The notes under the pieces: generated by a model
What the model was told of the DNA's origin: nothing
Seen by the model: the letters and a program-made list of their open reading frames with translations, nothing else
Databases searched by the model: none
Translations under genes and position numbers: made by a program
In this document: positions 1-13,600 of the stretch, in pieces
Numbering within the stretch: the stretch's first letter is position 1
Layout: every line of letters starts with the position of its first letter
DNA from: Triglochin maritima
Taxonomy: Eukaryota > Streptophyta > Magnoliopsida > Alismatales > Juncaginaceae
Assembly: GCA_963682175.1 (NCBI GenBank)
Contig: OY821793.1
Coordinates: forward strand, 26,991,493 to 27,055,492
Direction of reading: 5' to 3'
Length of the DNA stretch: 64,000 bases

Positions 1-2208
1 CGTGGGAACCCAAGCATGGGCACGAGCAACGTCCCAAAGAACTTTCCCCACGAGAAACCCCCATTCCCTTCCGGACGCGTTCGGAAGTGCACGGGAAGGC
101 AACAACCTTGGGCAACCGAGCACGTCGAAGAGCAACGTCCACAGGCACCTTGGTCTTTGCCCACGAGCAACCTCCATTTCACCTACAAGTGCGCTTTCAC
201 TTCCAAACGTGTTTTGGAAGGGAATGCCGCAGGCCACTGCCGCGAGCACACACTACGCCCTAGCGTGGCGCTGACATGCCAACTTTGACAACACTAGGCT
301 AGTGTCCATCGCCCGACCGCCAAATCACTCCGAGATGGGTGCGCCTCGTAGATAACACGGATGGATATGTGGGGTCCTAAGTTCCATAAACCGTGGTTGG
401 GCCGCCTAAAGACCACTTAGAAACTAGGTGTGGGGTTGGCCCCATGCCACGCGTGGCCAAAGGCCACTCCGTCGCCACCCTGCAGCCCAACACCAAATCG
501 GCTGCGCCTCGAGCATCCGACCTCCAAATCGAGCGTTCTAACTCGCATTACGTAGAAAATTCATCCCTCTATCTGCCCCTAAAATTTCAGAGCAAACGCC
601 CAAGAATTCGGGGTCGCGCCTCCTCCAAGAAGACGTAGCTCCCTACCAGCCACGCCCCCACATCATCAGCATTCTTCATCTCATCGCGTCTCGCCCTACA
701 TACATCTAAATCGGGCATTCTAAGAGGAGTTACCCATCCACTCCTCTTCACTATGTGCTGGGGTGCCCAAATATAGACTAAGGCTCACCTAAGGTCCACT
801 CAGGCCATTGCTTGGCACAAACGATGCGGCAGCTTCCACTTTGCCCGCGGGCAACACCCATGGACTTCCAAACGCGTTTTGGAAGCGAATGGGGTAGGCA
901 AAAACCGTGGGAACCCAAGCATGGGCACGAGCAACGTCCCAAAGAACTTTCCCCACGAGAAACCCCCATTCCCTTCCGGACGCGTTCGGAAGTGCACGGG
1001 AAGGCAACAACCTTGGGCAACCGAGCACGTCGAAGAGCAACGTCCACAGGCACCTTGGTCTTTGCCCACGAGCAACCTCCATTTCACCTACAAGTGCGCT
1101 TTCACTTCCAAACGTGTTTTGGAAGGAAATGCCGCAGGCCACTGCCGCGAGCACACACTACGCCCTAGCGTGGCGCTGACATGCCAACTTTGACAACACT
1201 AGGCTAGTGTCCATCGCCCGACCGCCAAATCACTCCGAGATGGGTGCGCCTCGTAGATAACACGGATGGATATGTGGGGTCCTAAGTTCCATAAACCGTG
1301 GTTGGGCCGCCTAAAGACCACTTAGAAACTAGGTGTGGGGCTGGCCACATGCCACGCGTGGAGCTGGCCAAAGGCCACCCCGTCGCCACCCTGCAGCCCA
1401 ACACCAAATCGGCTGCGCCTCGAGCATCCGACCTCCAAATCGAGCGTTCTAACTTGCATTACGTAGAAAATTCATCCCTCTATCTGCCCCTAAAATTTCA
1501 GAGCAAACGCCCAAGAATTCTGGGTCGCGCATCCTCCAAGAAGACGTAGCTCCCTACCAGCCACGCCCCCACATCATCAGCATTCTTCATCTCATCGCGC
1601 CTCGCCCTACATACATCTAAATCGGGCAATCTAAGAGGAGTTACCCATCCACTCCTCCTCACTATGTGGTCGGGTGCCCAAATATAGACTAAGGCTCACC
1701 TAAGGTCCACTCAGGCCATTGCTTGGGACAAACGATGCGGCAACTTCCACTTTGCCCGCGTGCAACACCCATCGACTTCCAAACGCGTTTTGGAAGCGAA
1801 TGGGGTAGGCAACAACCGTGGGAACCCAAGCATGGGCACGAGCAACGTCCCAAAGAACTTTCCCCACGAGAAACCCCCATTCCCTTCCGGACGCGTTCGG
1901 AAGTGCACGGGAAGGCAACAACCTTGGGCAACCGAGCACGTCGAAGAGCAACGTCCACAGGCACCTTGGTCTTTGCCCACGAGCAACCTCCATTTCACCT
2001 ACAAGTGCGCTTTCACTTCCAAACGTGTTTTGGAAGCGAATGCCGTAGGGCACTGCCGCGAGCACAAACTAGGCCCCAGCGTGGCGCTGACATGCCAACT
2101 ATGACAACACTAGGCTAGTGTCCATCGCCCGACCGCCAAATCACTCCGAGATGGGTGCAACTCGTAGATAACGCGGATGGATATGTGGGGTCCTAAGTTC
2201 CATAAACC
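1..2208 (+). repeat. Left flank: partial unit plus two older-type units
   Basis: A partial copy (1-392) is followed by units starting at 393 and 1298. The partial copy and the next unit share private variants, such as ACTACGCCC (about 254 and 1159, elsewhere ACTAGGCCC) and a GAAGG instead of GAAGC after the third palindrome (about 220 and 1125). Both units carry CTGCAGCCC instead of CTGCAGGCC (about 481 and 1391). The first interval is 905 bp because 6 bp (AGCTGG) are missing near 453-457, next to a TGG direct repeat. These units look like an older neighbourhood than the homogenised block further right. Confidence 0.9.
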
Positions 2209-4004
2209 GTGGTTGGGCCGCCTAAAGACCACTTAGAAACTAGGTGTGGGGCTGGCCACATGCCACGCGTGGAGCTGGCCAAAGGTCACTCCGTCGCCAC
2301 CCTGCAGGCCAACACCAAATCGGCTGCGCCTCGAGCATCCGACCTCCAAATCGAGCGTTCTAACTTGCATTACGTAGACAATGCATCCCTCTATCTGTCC
2401 CTAAAATTTCAGAGCAAACGCCCAAGAATTCGGGGTCGCGCTTCCTCCAAGAAGACGTAGCTCCCTACCAGCCACGCCCCCACATCATCAGCATTCTTCA
2501 TCTCATCGCGCCTCGCCCTACATACATCTAAATCGGGCATTCTAAGAGGAGTTACCCATCCACTCCTCCTCACTATGTGCTTGGGTGCCCAAATATAGAC
2601 TAAGGCTCACCTAAGGTCCACTCAGGCCATTGCTTGGCACAAACGATGCGGCAGCTTCCACTTTGCCCGCGGGCAACACCCATGGACTTCCAAACGCGTT
2701 TTGGAAGCGAATGGGGTAGGCAAAAACCGTGGGAACCCAAGCATGGGCACGAGCAACGTCCCAAAGAACTTTCCCCACGAGAAACCCCCATTCCCTTCCG
2801 GACGCGTTCGGAAGTGCACGGGAAGGCAACAACCTTGGGCAACCGAGCACGTCAAAGAGCAACGTCCACAGGCACCTTGGTCTTTGCCCACGAGCAACCT
2901 CCATTTCACCTTCAAGTGCGCTTTCACTGCCAAACGTGTTTTGGAAGCGAATGCCGCAGGCCACTGCCGGGAGCACACACTAGGCCCTAGCGTGGCGCTG
3001 ACATGCCAACTATGACAACACTAGGCTAGTGTCCATCGCCCGACCGCCAAATCACTCCGAGATGGGTGCACGTCGTAGATAACGCGGATGGATATGTGGG
3101 GTCCTAAGTTCCATAAACCGTGGTTGGGCCGCCTAAAGACCACTTAGAAACTAGGTGTGGGGCTGGCCACATGCCACGCGTGGAGCTGGCCCAAGGCCAA
3201 CACCAAATCGGCTGCGCCTCGAGCATCCGACCTCCAAATCGAGCGTTCTAACTTGCATTACGTAGACAATTCATCCCTCTATCTGCCCCGAAAATTTCAG
3301 AGCAAACACCCAAGTATTCAGGGTCGCGGCTCCTCCAATAAGACGTAGCTCCCTACCAGCCACGCCCCCACATCATCAGCATTCTTCATCTCATCGCGCC
3401 TCGCCCTACATACATCTAAATCGGGCATTCTAAGAGGAGTTACCCATCCACTCCTCCTCATTATTTGCTTGGGTGCCCAAATATAGACTAAGGCTCACCT
3501 AAGGTCCACTCAGGTCATTGCTTGGCACAAACGATGCGGCAGCTTCCACTTTGCCCGCGGGCAACACCCATGGACTTCCAAACGCGTTTTGGAAGCGAAT
3601 GGGGTAGGCAAAAACCGTGGGAACCCAAGCATGGGCACGAGCAACATCCCAAAGAACTTTCCCCACGAGAAACCCCCATTTCCTTCCGGACGCGTTCGGA
3701 AGTGCACGGGAAGGCAACCTTGGGCAACCGAGCACGTCGAAGAGCAACGTCCACAGGCACCTTGGTCTTTGCCCACGAGCAACCTCCATTTCACCTACAA
3801 GTGCGCTTTCACTTCCAAACGTGTTTTGGAAGCGAATGCCGTAGGGCACTGCCGCGAGCACAAACTAGGCTCCAGCGTGGCGCTGACATGCCAACTATGA
3901 CAACACTAGGCTAGTGTCCATCGCCCGACCGCCAAATCACTCCGAGATGGGTGCAACTCGTAGATAACGCGGATGGATATGTGGGGTCCTAAGTTCCATA
4001 AACC
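2209..4004 (+). repeat. Two units, the second with the 23-bp deletion (885 bp)
   Basis: Unit 2209-3119 has a subrepeat region with the variants GTCAAAGAGC (about 2851), CACCTTCAAG (about 2909) and GCCGGGAGC. Unit 3120-4004 is 885 bp: it lacks 23 bp at the AGGCCA junction 3194-3199 and one AAC triplet near 3717. Its tail (3289-3348) carries CCCCGAAAAT, ACACCCAAG, TATTCAGGG and CCAATAAGACG, a combination otherwise seen only in unit 22202-23088. These two units are therefore close relatives of units 19 kb away on the other side of the homogenised block. Confidence 0.9.
3194..3199 (+). other. 23-bp deletion junction, left representative
   Basis: Full-length units have two AGGCCA hexamers 23 bp apart in this place; here a single AGGCCA remains. 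The loss of one direct-repeat copy plus the intervening sequence is the signature of slippage or microhomology-mediated joining. The same junction is at 21388-21393, 22276-22281, 23163-23168 and 25872-25877, so it is a shared derived marker. Confidence 0.9.
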
Positions 4005-7000
4005 GTGGTTGGGCCGCCTAAAGACCACTTAGAAACTAGGTGTGGGGCTGGCCACATGCCACGCGTGGAGCTGGCCAAAGGTCACTCCGTCGCCACCCTG
4101 CAGGCCAACACCAAATCGGCTGCGCCTCGAGCATCCGACCTCCAAATCGAGCGTTCTAACTTGCATTACGTAGACAATTCATCGCTCTATCTGCCCCTAA
4201 AATTTCAGAGCAAACGCCCAAGAATTCGGGGTCGCGCCTCCTCCAAGAAGACGTAGCTCCCTACCAGCCACGCCCCCACATCATCAGCATTCTTCATCTC
4301 ATCGCGCCTCGCCCTACATACATCTAAATCGGGCATTCTAAGAGGAGTTACCCATCCACTCCTCCTCACTATGTGCTTGGGTGCCCAAATATAGACTAAG
4401 GCTCACCTAAGGTCCACTCAGGTCATTGCTTGGCACAAACGATGCGGCAGCTTCCACTTTGCCCGCGGGCAACACCCATGGACTTCCAAACGCGTTTTGG
4501 AAGCGAATGGGGTAGGCAAAAACCGTGGGAACCCAAGCATGGGCACGAGCAACTTCCCAAAGAACTTTCCCCACGAGAAACCCCCATTTCCTTCCGGACG
4601 CGTTCGGAAGTGCACGGGAAGGCAACAACCTTGGGCAACCGAGCACGTCGAAGAGCAACGTCCACAGGCACCTTGGTCTTTGCCCACGAGCAACCTCCAT
4701 TTCACCTACAAGTGCGCTTTCACTTCCAAACGTGTTTTGGAAGCGAATGCCGTAGGGCACTGCCGCGAGCACAAACTAGGCCCCAGCGTGGCGCTGACAT
4801 GCCAACTATGACAACACTAGGCTAGTGTCCATCGCCCGACCGCCAAATCACTCCGAGATGGGTGCAACTCGTAGATAACGCGGATGGATATGTGGGGTCC
4901 TAAGTTCCATAAACCGTGGTTGGGCCGCCTAAAGACCACTTAGAAACTAGGTGTGGGGCTGGCCACATGCCACGCGTGGAGCTGGCCAAAGGTCACTCCG
5001 TCGCCACCCTGCAGGCCAACACCAAATCGGCTGCGCCTCGAGCATCCGACCTCCAAATCGAGCGTTCTAACTTGCATTACGTAGACAATTCATCCCTCTA
5101 TCTGCCCCTAAAATTTCAGAGCAAACGCCCAAGAATTCGGGGTCGCGCCTCCTCCAAGAAGACGTAGCTCCCTACCAGCCACGCCCCCACATCATCAGCA
5201 TTCTTCATCTCATCGCGCCTCGCCCTACATACATCTAAATCGGGCATTCTAAGAGGAGTTACCCATCCACTCCTCCTCACTATGTGCTTGGGTGCCCAAA
5301 TATAGACTAAGGCTCACCTAAGGTCCACTCAGGTCATTGCTTGGCACAAACGATGCGGCAGCTTCCACTTTGCCCGCGGGCAACACCCATGGACTTCCAA
5401 ACGCGTTTTGGAAGCGAATGGGGTAGGCAAAAACCGTGGGAACCCAAGCATGGGCACGAGCAACTTCCCAAAGAACTTTCCCCACGAGAAACCCCCATTT
5501 CCTTCCGGACGCGTTCGGAAGTGCACGGGAAGGCAACAACCTTGGGCAACCGAGCACGTCGAAGAGCAACGTCCACAGGCACCTTGGTCTTTGCCCACGA
5601 GCAACCTCCATTTCACCTACAAGTGCGCTTTCACTTCCAAACGTGTTTTGGAAGCGAATGCCGTAGGGCACTGCCGCGAGCACAAACTAGGCCCCAGCGT
5701 GGCGCTGACATGCCAACTATGACAACACTAGGCTAGTGTCCATCGCCCGACCGCCAAATCACTCCGAGATGGGTGCAACTCGTAGATAACGCGGATGGAT
5801 ATGTGGGGTCCTAAGTTCCATAAACCGTGGTTGGGCCGCCTAAAGACCACTTAGAAACTAGGTGTGGGGCTGGCCACATGCCACGCGTGGAGCTGGCCAA
5901 AGGTCACTCCGTCGCCACCCTGCAGGCCAACACCAAATCGGCTGCGCCTCGAGCATCCGACCTCCAAATTGAGCGTTCCAACTTGCATTACGTAGACAAT
6001 TCATACCTCTATCTGCCCCTAAAATTTCAGAGCAAACGCCCAAGAATTCGGGGTCGCGCCTCCTCCAAGAAGACGTAGCTCCCTACCAGCCACGCCCCCA
6101 CATCATCAGCATTCTTCATCTCATCGCGCCTCGCCCTACATACATCTAAATCGGGCATTCTAAGAGGAGTTACCCATCCACTCCTCCTCACTATGTGCTT
6201 GGGTGCCCAAATATAGACTAAGGCTCACCTAAGGTCCACTCAGGTCATTGCTTGGCACAAACGATGCGGCAGCTTCCACTTTGCCCGCGGGCAACACCCA
6301 TGGACTTCCAAACGCGTTTTGGAAGCGAATGGGGTAGGCAAAAACCGTGGGAACCCAAGCATGGGCACGAGCAACTTCCCAAAGAACTTTCCCCACGAGA
6401 AACCCCCATTTCCTTCCGGACGCGTTCGGAAGTGCACGGGAAGGCAACAACCTTGGGCAACCGAGCACGTCGAAGAGCAACGTCCACAGGCACCTTGGTC
6501 TTTGCCCACGAGCAACCTCCATTTCACCTACAAGTGCGCTTACACTTCCAAACGTGTTTTGGAAGCGAATGCCGTAGGGCACTGCCGCGAGCACAAACTA
6601 GGCCCCAGCGTGGCGCTGACATGCCAACTATGACAACACTAGGCTAGTGTCCATCGCCCGACCGCCAAATCACTCCGAGATGGGTGCAACTCGTAGATAA
6701 TGCGGATGGATATGTGGGGTCCTAAGTTCCATAAACCGTGGTTGGGCCGCCTAAAGACCACTTAGAAACTAGGTGTGGGGCTGGCCACATGCCACGCGTG
6801 GAGCTGGCCAAAGGTCACTCCGTCGCCACCCTGCAGGCCAACACCAAATCGGCTGCGCCTCGAGCATCCGACCTCCAAATCGAGCGTTCTAACTTGCATT
6901 ACGTAGACAATTCATCCCTCTATCTGCCCCTAAAATTTCAGAGCAAACGCCCAAGAATTCGGGGTCGCGCCTCCTCCAAGAAGACGTAGCTCCCTACCAG

Positions 7001-7648
7001 CCACGCCCCCACATCATCAGCATTCTTCATCTCATCGCGCCTCGCCCTACATACATCTAAATCGGGCATTCTAAGAGGAGTTACCCATCCACTCCTCCTC
7101 ACTATGTGCTTGGGTGCCCAAATATAGACTAAGGCTCACCTAAGGTCCACTCAGGTCATTGCTTGGCACAAACGATGCGGCAGCTTCCACTTTGCCCGCG
7201 GGCAACACCCATGGACTTCCAAACGCGTTTTGGAAGCGAATGGGGTAGGCAAAAACCGTGGGAACCCAAGCATGGGCACGAGCAACTTCCCAAAGAACTT
7301 TCCCCACGAGAAACCCCCATTTCCTTCCGGACGCGTTCGGAAGTGCACGGGAAGGCAACAACCTTGGGCAACCGAGCACGTCGAAGAGCAACGTCCACAG
7401 GCACCTTGGTCTTTGCCCACGAGCAACCTCCATTTCACCTACAAGTGCGCTTTCACTTCCAAACGTGTTTTGGAAGCGAATGCCGTAGGGCACTGCCGCG
7501 AGCACAAACTAGGCCCCAGCGTGGCGCTGACATGCCAACTATGACAACACTAGGCTAGTGTCCATCGCCCGACCGCCAAATCACTCCGAGATGGGTGCAA
7601 CTCGTAGATAACGCGGATGGATATGTGGGGTCCTAAGTTCCATAAACC

Positions 7649-10600
7649 GTGGTTGGGCCGCCTAAAGACCACTTAGAAACTAGGTGTGGGGCTGGCCACA
7701 TGCCACGCGTGGAGCTGGCCAAAGGTCACTCCGTCGCCACCCTGCAGGCCAACACCAAATCGGCTGCGCCTCGAGCATCCGACCTCCAAATCGAGCGTTC
7801 TAACTTGCATTACGTAGACAATTCATCCCTCTATCTGCCCCTAAAATTTCAGAGCAAACTCCCAAGAATTCGGGGTCGCGCCTCCTCCAAGAAGACGTAG
7901 CTCCCTACCAGCCACGCCCCCACATCATCAGCATTCTTCATCTCATCCCGCCTCGCCCTACATACATCTAAATCGGGCATTCTAAGAGGAGTTACCCATC
8001 CACTCCTCCTCACTATGTGCTTGGGTGCCCAAATATAGACTAAGGCTCACCTAAGGTCCACTCAGGTCATTGCTTGGCACAAACGATGCGGCAGCTTCCA
8101 CTTTGCCCGCGGGCAACACCCATGGACTTCCAAACGCGTTTTGGAAGCGAATGGGGTAGGCAAAAACCGTGGGAACCCAAGCATGGGCACGAGCAACTTC
8201 CCAAAGAACTTTCCCCACGAGAAACCCCCATTTCCTTCCGGACGCGTTCGGAAGTGCACGGGAAGGCAACAACCTTGGGCAACCGAGCACGTCGAAGAGC
8301 AACGTCCACAGGCACCTTGGTCTTTGCCCACGAGCAACCTCCATTTCACCTACAAGTGCGCTTTCACTTCCAAACGTGTTTTGGAAGCGAATGCCGTAGG
8401 GCACTACCGCGAGCACAAACTAGGCCCCAGCGTGGCGCTGACATGCCAACTATGACAACACTAGGCTAGTGTCCATCGCCCGACCGCCAAATCACTCCGA
8501 GATGGGTGCAACTCGTAGATAACGTGGATGGATATGTGGGGTCCTAAGTTCCATAAACCGTGGTTGGGCCGCCTAAAGACCACTTAGAGACTAGGTGTGG
8601 GGCTGGCCACATGCCACGCGTGGAGCTGGCCAAAGGTCACTCCGTCGCCACCCTGCAGGCCAACACCAAATCGGCTGCGCCTCGAGCATCCGACCTCCAA
8701 ATCGAGCGTTCTAACTTGCATTACGTAGACAATTCATCCCTCTATCTGCCCCTAAAATTTCAGAGCAAACGCCCAAGAATTCGGGGTCGCGCCTCCTCCA
8801 AGAAGACGTAGCTCCCTAGCAGCCACGCCCCCACATCATCAGCATTCTTCATCTCATCGCGCCTCGCCCTACATACATCTAAATCGGGCATTCTAAGAGG
8901 AGTTACCCATCCACTCCTCCTCACTATGTGCTTGGGTGCCCAAATATAGACTAAGGCTCACCTAAGGTCCACTCAGGTCATTGCTTGGCACAAACGATGC
9001 GGCAGCTTCCACTTTGCCCGCGGGCAACACCCATGGACTTCCAAACGCGTTTTGGAAGCGAATGGGGTAGGCAAAAACCGTGGGAACCCAAGCATGGGCA
9101 CGAGCAACTTCCCAAAGAACTTTCCCCACGAGAAACCCCCATTTCCTTCCGGACGCGTTCGGAAGTGCACGGGAAGGCAACAACCTTGGGCAACCGAGCA
9201 CGTCGAAGAGCAACGTCCACAGGCACCTTGGTCTTTGCCCACGAGCAACCTCCATTTCACCTACAAGTGCGCTTTCACTTCCAAACGTGTTTTGGAAGCG
9301 AATGCCGTAGGGCACTGCCGCGAGCACAAACTAGGCCCCAGCGTGGCGCTGACATGCCAACTATGACAACACTAGGCTAGTGTCCATCGCCCGACCGCCA
9401 AATCACTCCGAGATGGGTGCAACTCGTAGATAACGCGGATGGATATGTGGGGTCCTAAGTTCCATAAACCGTGGTTGGGCCGCCTAAAGACCACTTAGAA
9501 ACTAGGTGTGGGGCTGGCCACATGCCACGCGTGGAGCTGGCCAAAGGTCACTCCGTCGCCACCCTGCAGGCCAACACCAAATCGGCTGCGCCTCGAGCAT
9601 CCGACCTCCAAATCGAGCGTTCTAACTTGCATTACGTAGACAATTCATCCCTCTATCTGCCCCTAAAATTTCAGAGCAAACGCCCAAGAATTCGGGGTCG
9701 CGCCTCCTCCAAGAAGACGTAGCTCCCTACCAGCCACGCCCCCACATCATCAGCATTCTTCATCTCATCGCGCCTCGCCCTACATACATCTAAATCGGGC
9801 ATTCTAAGAGGAGTTACCCATCCACTCCTCCTCACTATGTGCTTGGGTGCCCAAATATAGACTAAGGCTCACCTAAGGTCCACTCAGGTCATTGCTTGGC
9901 ACAAACGATGCGGCAGCTTCCACTTTGCCCGCGGGCAACACCCATGGACTTCCAAACGCGTTTTGGAAGCGAATGGGGTAGGCAAAAACCGTGGGAACCC
10001 AAGCATGGGCACGAGCAACTTCCCAAAGAACTTTCCCCACGAGAAACCCCCATTTCCTTCCGGACGCGTTCGGAAGTGCACGGGAAGGCAACAACCTTGG
10101 GCAACCGAGCACGTCGAAGAGCAACGTCCACAGGCACCTTGGTCTTTGCCCACGAGCAACCTCCATTTCACCTACAAGTGCGCTTTCACTTCCAAACGTG
10201 TTTTGGAAGCGAATGCCGTAGGGCACTGCCGCGAGCACAAACTAGGCCCCAGCGTGGCGCTGACATGCCAACTATGACAACACTAGGCTAGTGTCCATCG
10301 CCCGACCGCCAAATCACTCCGAGATGGGTGCAACTCGTAGATAACGCGGATGGATATGTGGGGTCCTAAGTTCCATAAACCGTGGTTGGGCCGCCTAAAG
10401 ACCACTTAGAAACTAGGTGTGGGGCTGGCCACATGCCACGCGTGGAGCTGGCCAAAGGTCACTCCGTCGCCACCCTGCAGGCCAACACCAAATCGGCTGC
10501 GCCTCGAGCATCCGACCTCCAAATCGAGCGTTCTAACTTGCATTACGTAGACAATTCATCCCTCTATCTGCCCCTAAAATTTCAGAGCAAACTCCCAAGA

Positions 10601-13600
10601 ATTCGGGGTCGCGCCTCCTCCAAGAAGACGTAGCTCCCTACCAGCCACGCCCCCACATCATCAGCATTCTTCATCTCATCCCGCCTCGCCCTACATACAT
10701 CTAAATCGGGCATTCTAAGAGGAGTTACCCATCCACTCCTCCTCACTATGTGCTTGGGTGCCCAAATATAGACTAAGGCTCACCTAAGGTCCACTCAGGT
10801 CATTGCTTGGCACAAACGATGCGGCAGCTTCCACTTTGCCCGCGGGCAACACCCATGGACTTCCAAACGCGTTTTGGAAGCGAATGGGGTAGGCAAAAAC
10901 CGTGGGAACCCAAGCATGGGCACGAGCAACTTCCCAAAGAACTTTCCCCACGAGAAACCCCCATTTCCTTCCGGACGCGTTCGGAAGTGCACGGGAAGGC
11001 AACAACCTTGGGCAACCGAGCACGTCGAAGAGCAACGTCCACAGGCACCTTGGTCTTTGCCCACGAGCAACCTCCATTTCACCTACAAGTGCGCTTTCAC
11101 TTCCAAACGTGTTTTGGAAGCGAATGCCGTAGGGCACTACCGCGAGCACAAACTAGGCCCCAGCGTGGCGCTGACATGCCAACTATGACAACACTAGGCT
11201 AGTGTCCATCGCCCGACCGCCAAATCACTCCGAGATGGGTGCAACTCGTAGATAACGTGGATGGATATGTGGGGTCCTAAGTTCCATAAACCGTGGTTGG
11301 GCCGCCTAAAGACCACTTAGAGACTAGGTGTGGGGCTGGCCACATGCCACGCGTGGAGCTGGCCAAAGGTCACTCCGTCGCCACCCTGCAGGCCAACACC
11401 AAATCGGCTGCGCCTCGAGCATCCGACCTCCAAATCGAGCGTTCTAACTTGCATTACGTAGACAATTCATCCCTCTATCTGCCCCTAAAATTTCAGAGCA
11501 AACGCCCAAGAATTCGGGGTCGCGCCTCCTCCAAGAAGACGTAGCTCCCTAGCAGCCACGCCCCCACATCATCAGCATTCTTCATCTCATCGCGCCTCGC
11601 CCTACATACATCTAAATCGGGCATTCTAAGAGGAGTTACCCATCCACTCCTCCTCACTATGTGCTTGGGTGCCCAAATATAGACTAAGGCTCACCTAAGG
11701 TCCACTCAGGTCATTGCTTGGCACAAACGATGCGGCAGCTTCCACTTTGCCCGCGGGCAACACCCATGGACTTCCAAACGCGTTTTGGAAGCGAATGGGG
11801 TAGGCAAAAACCGTGGGAACCCAAGCATGGGCACGAGCAACTTCCCAAAGAACTTTCCCCACGAGAAACCCCCATTTCCTTCCGGACGCGTTCGGAAGTG
11901 CACGGGAAGGCAACAACCTTGGGCAACCGAGCACGTCGAAGAGCAACGTCCACAGGCACCTTGGTCTTTGCCCACGAGCAACCTCCATTTCACCTACAAG
12001 TGCGCTTTCACTTCCAAACGTGTTTTGGAAGCGAATGCCGTAGGGCACTGCCGCGAGCACAAACTAGGCCCCAGCGTGGCGCTGACATGCCAACTATGAC
12101 AACACTAGGCTAGTGTCCATCGCCCGACCGCCAAATCACTCCGAGATGGGTGCAACTCGTAGATAACGCGGATGGATATGTGGGGTCCTAAGTTCCATAA
12201 ACCGTGGTTGGGCCGCCTAAAGACCACTTAGAAACTAGGTGTGGGGCTGGCCACATGCCACGCGTGGAGCTGGCCAAAGGTCACTCCGTCGCCACCCTGC
12301 AGGCCAACACCAAATCGGCTGCGCCTCGAGCATCCGACCTCCAAATCGAGCGTTCTAACTTGCATTACGTAGACAATTCATCCCTCTATCTGCCCCTAAA
12401 ATTTCAGAGCAAACGCCCAAGAATTCGGGGTCGCGCCTCCTCCAAGAAGACGTAGCTCCCTACCAGCCACGCCCCCACATCATCAGCATTCTTCATCTCA
12501 TCGCGCCTCGCCCTACATACATCTAAATCGGGCATTCTAAGAGGAGTTACCCATCCACTCCTCCTCACTATGTGCTTGGGTGCCCAAATATAGACTAAGG
12601 CTCACCTAAGGTCCACTCAGGTCATTGCTTGGCACAAACGATGCGGCAGCTTCCACTTTGCCCGCGGGCAACACCCATGGACTTCCAAACGCGTTTTGGA
12701 AGCGAATGGGGTAGGCAAAAACCGTGGGAACCCAAGCATGGGCACGAGCAACTTCCCAAAGAACTTTCCCCACGAGAAACCCCCATTTCCTTCCGGACGC
12801 GTTCGGAAGTGCACGGGAAGGCAACAACCTTGGGCAACCGAGCACGTCGAAGAGCAACGTCCACAGGCACCTTGGTCTTTGCCCACGAGCAACCTCCATT
12901 TCACCTACAAGTGCGCTTTCACTTCCAAACGTGTTTTGGAAGCGAATGCCGTAGGGCACTGCCGCGAGCACAAACTAGGCCCCAGCGTGGCGCTGACATG
13001 CCAACTATGACAACACTAGGCTAGTGTCCATCGCCCGACCGCCAAATCACTCCGAGATGGGTGCAACTCGTAGATAACGCGGATGGATATGTGGGGTCCT
13101 AAGTTCCATAAACCGTGGTTGGGCCGCCTAAAGACCACTTAGAAACTAGGTGTGGGGCTGGCCACATGCCACGCGTGGAGCTGGCCAAAGGTCACTCCGT
13201 CGCCACCCTGCAGGCCAACACCAAATCGGCTGCGCCTCGAGCATCCGACCTCCAAATCGAGCGTTCTAACTTGCATTACGTAGACAATTCATCCCTCTAT
13301 CTGCCCCTAAAATTTCAGAGCAAACTCCCAAGAATTCGGGGTCGCGCCTCCTCCAAGAAGACGTAGCTCCCTACCAGCCACGCCCCCACATCATCAGCAT
13401 TCTTCATCTCATCCCGCCTCGCCCTACATACATCTAAATCGGGCATTCTAAGAGGAGTTACCCATCCACTCCTCCTCACTATGTGCTTGGGTGCCCAAAT
13501 ATAGACTAAGGCTCACCTAAGGTCCACTCAGGTCATTGCTTGGCACAAACGATGCGGCAGCTTCCACTTTGCCCGCGGGCAACACCCATGGACTTCCAAA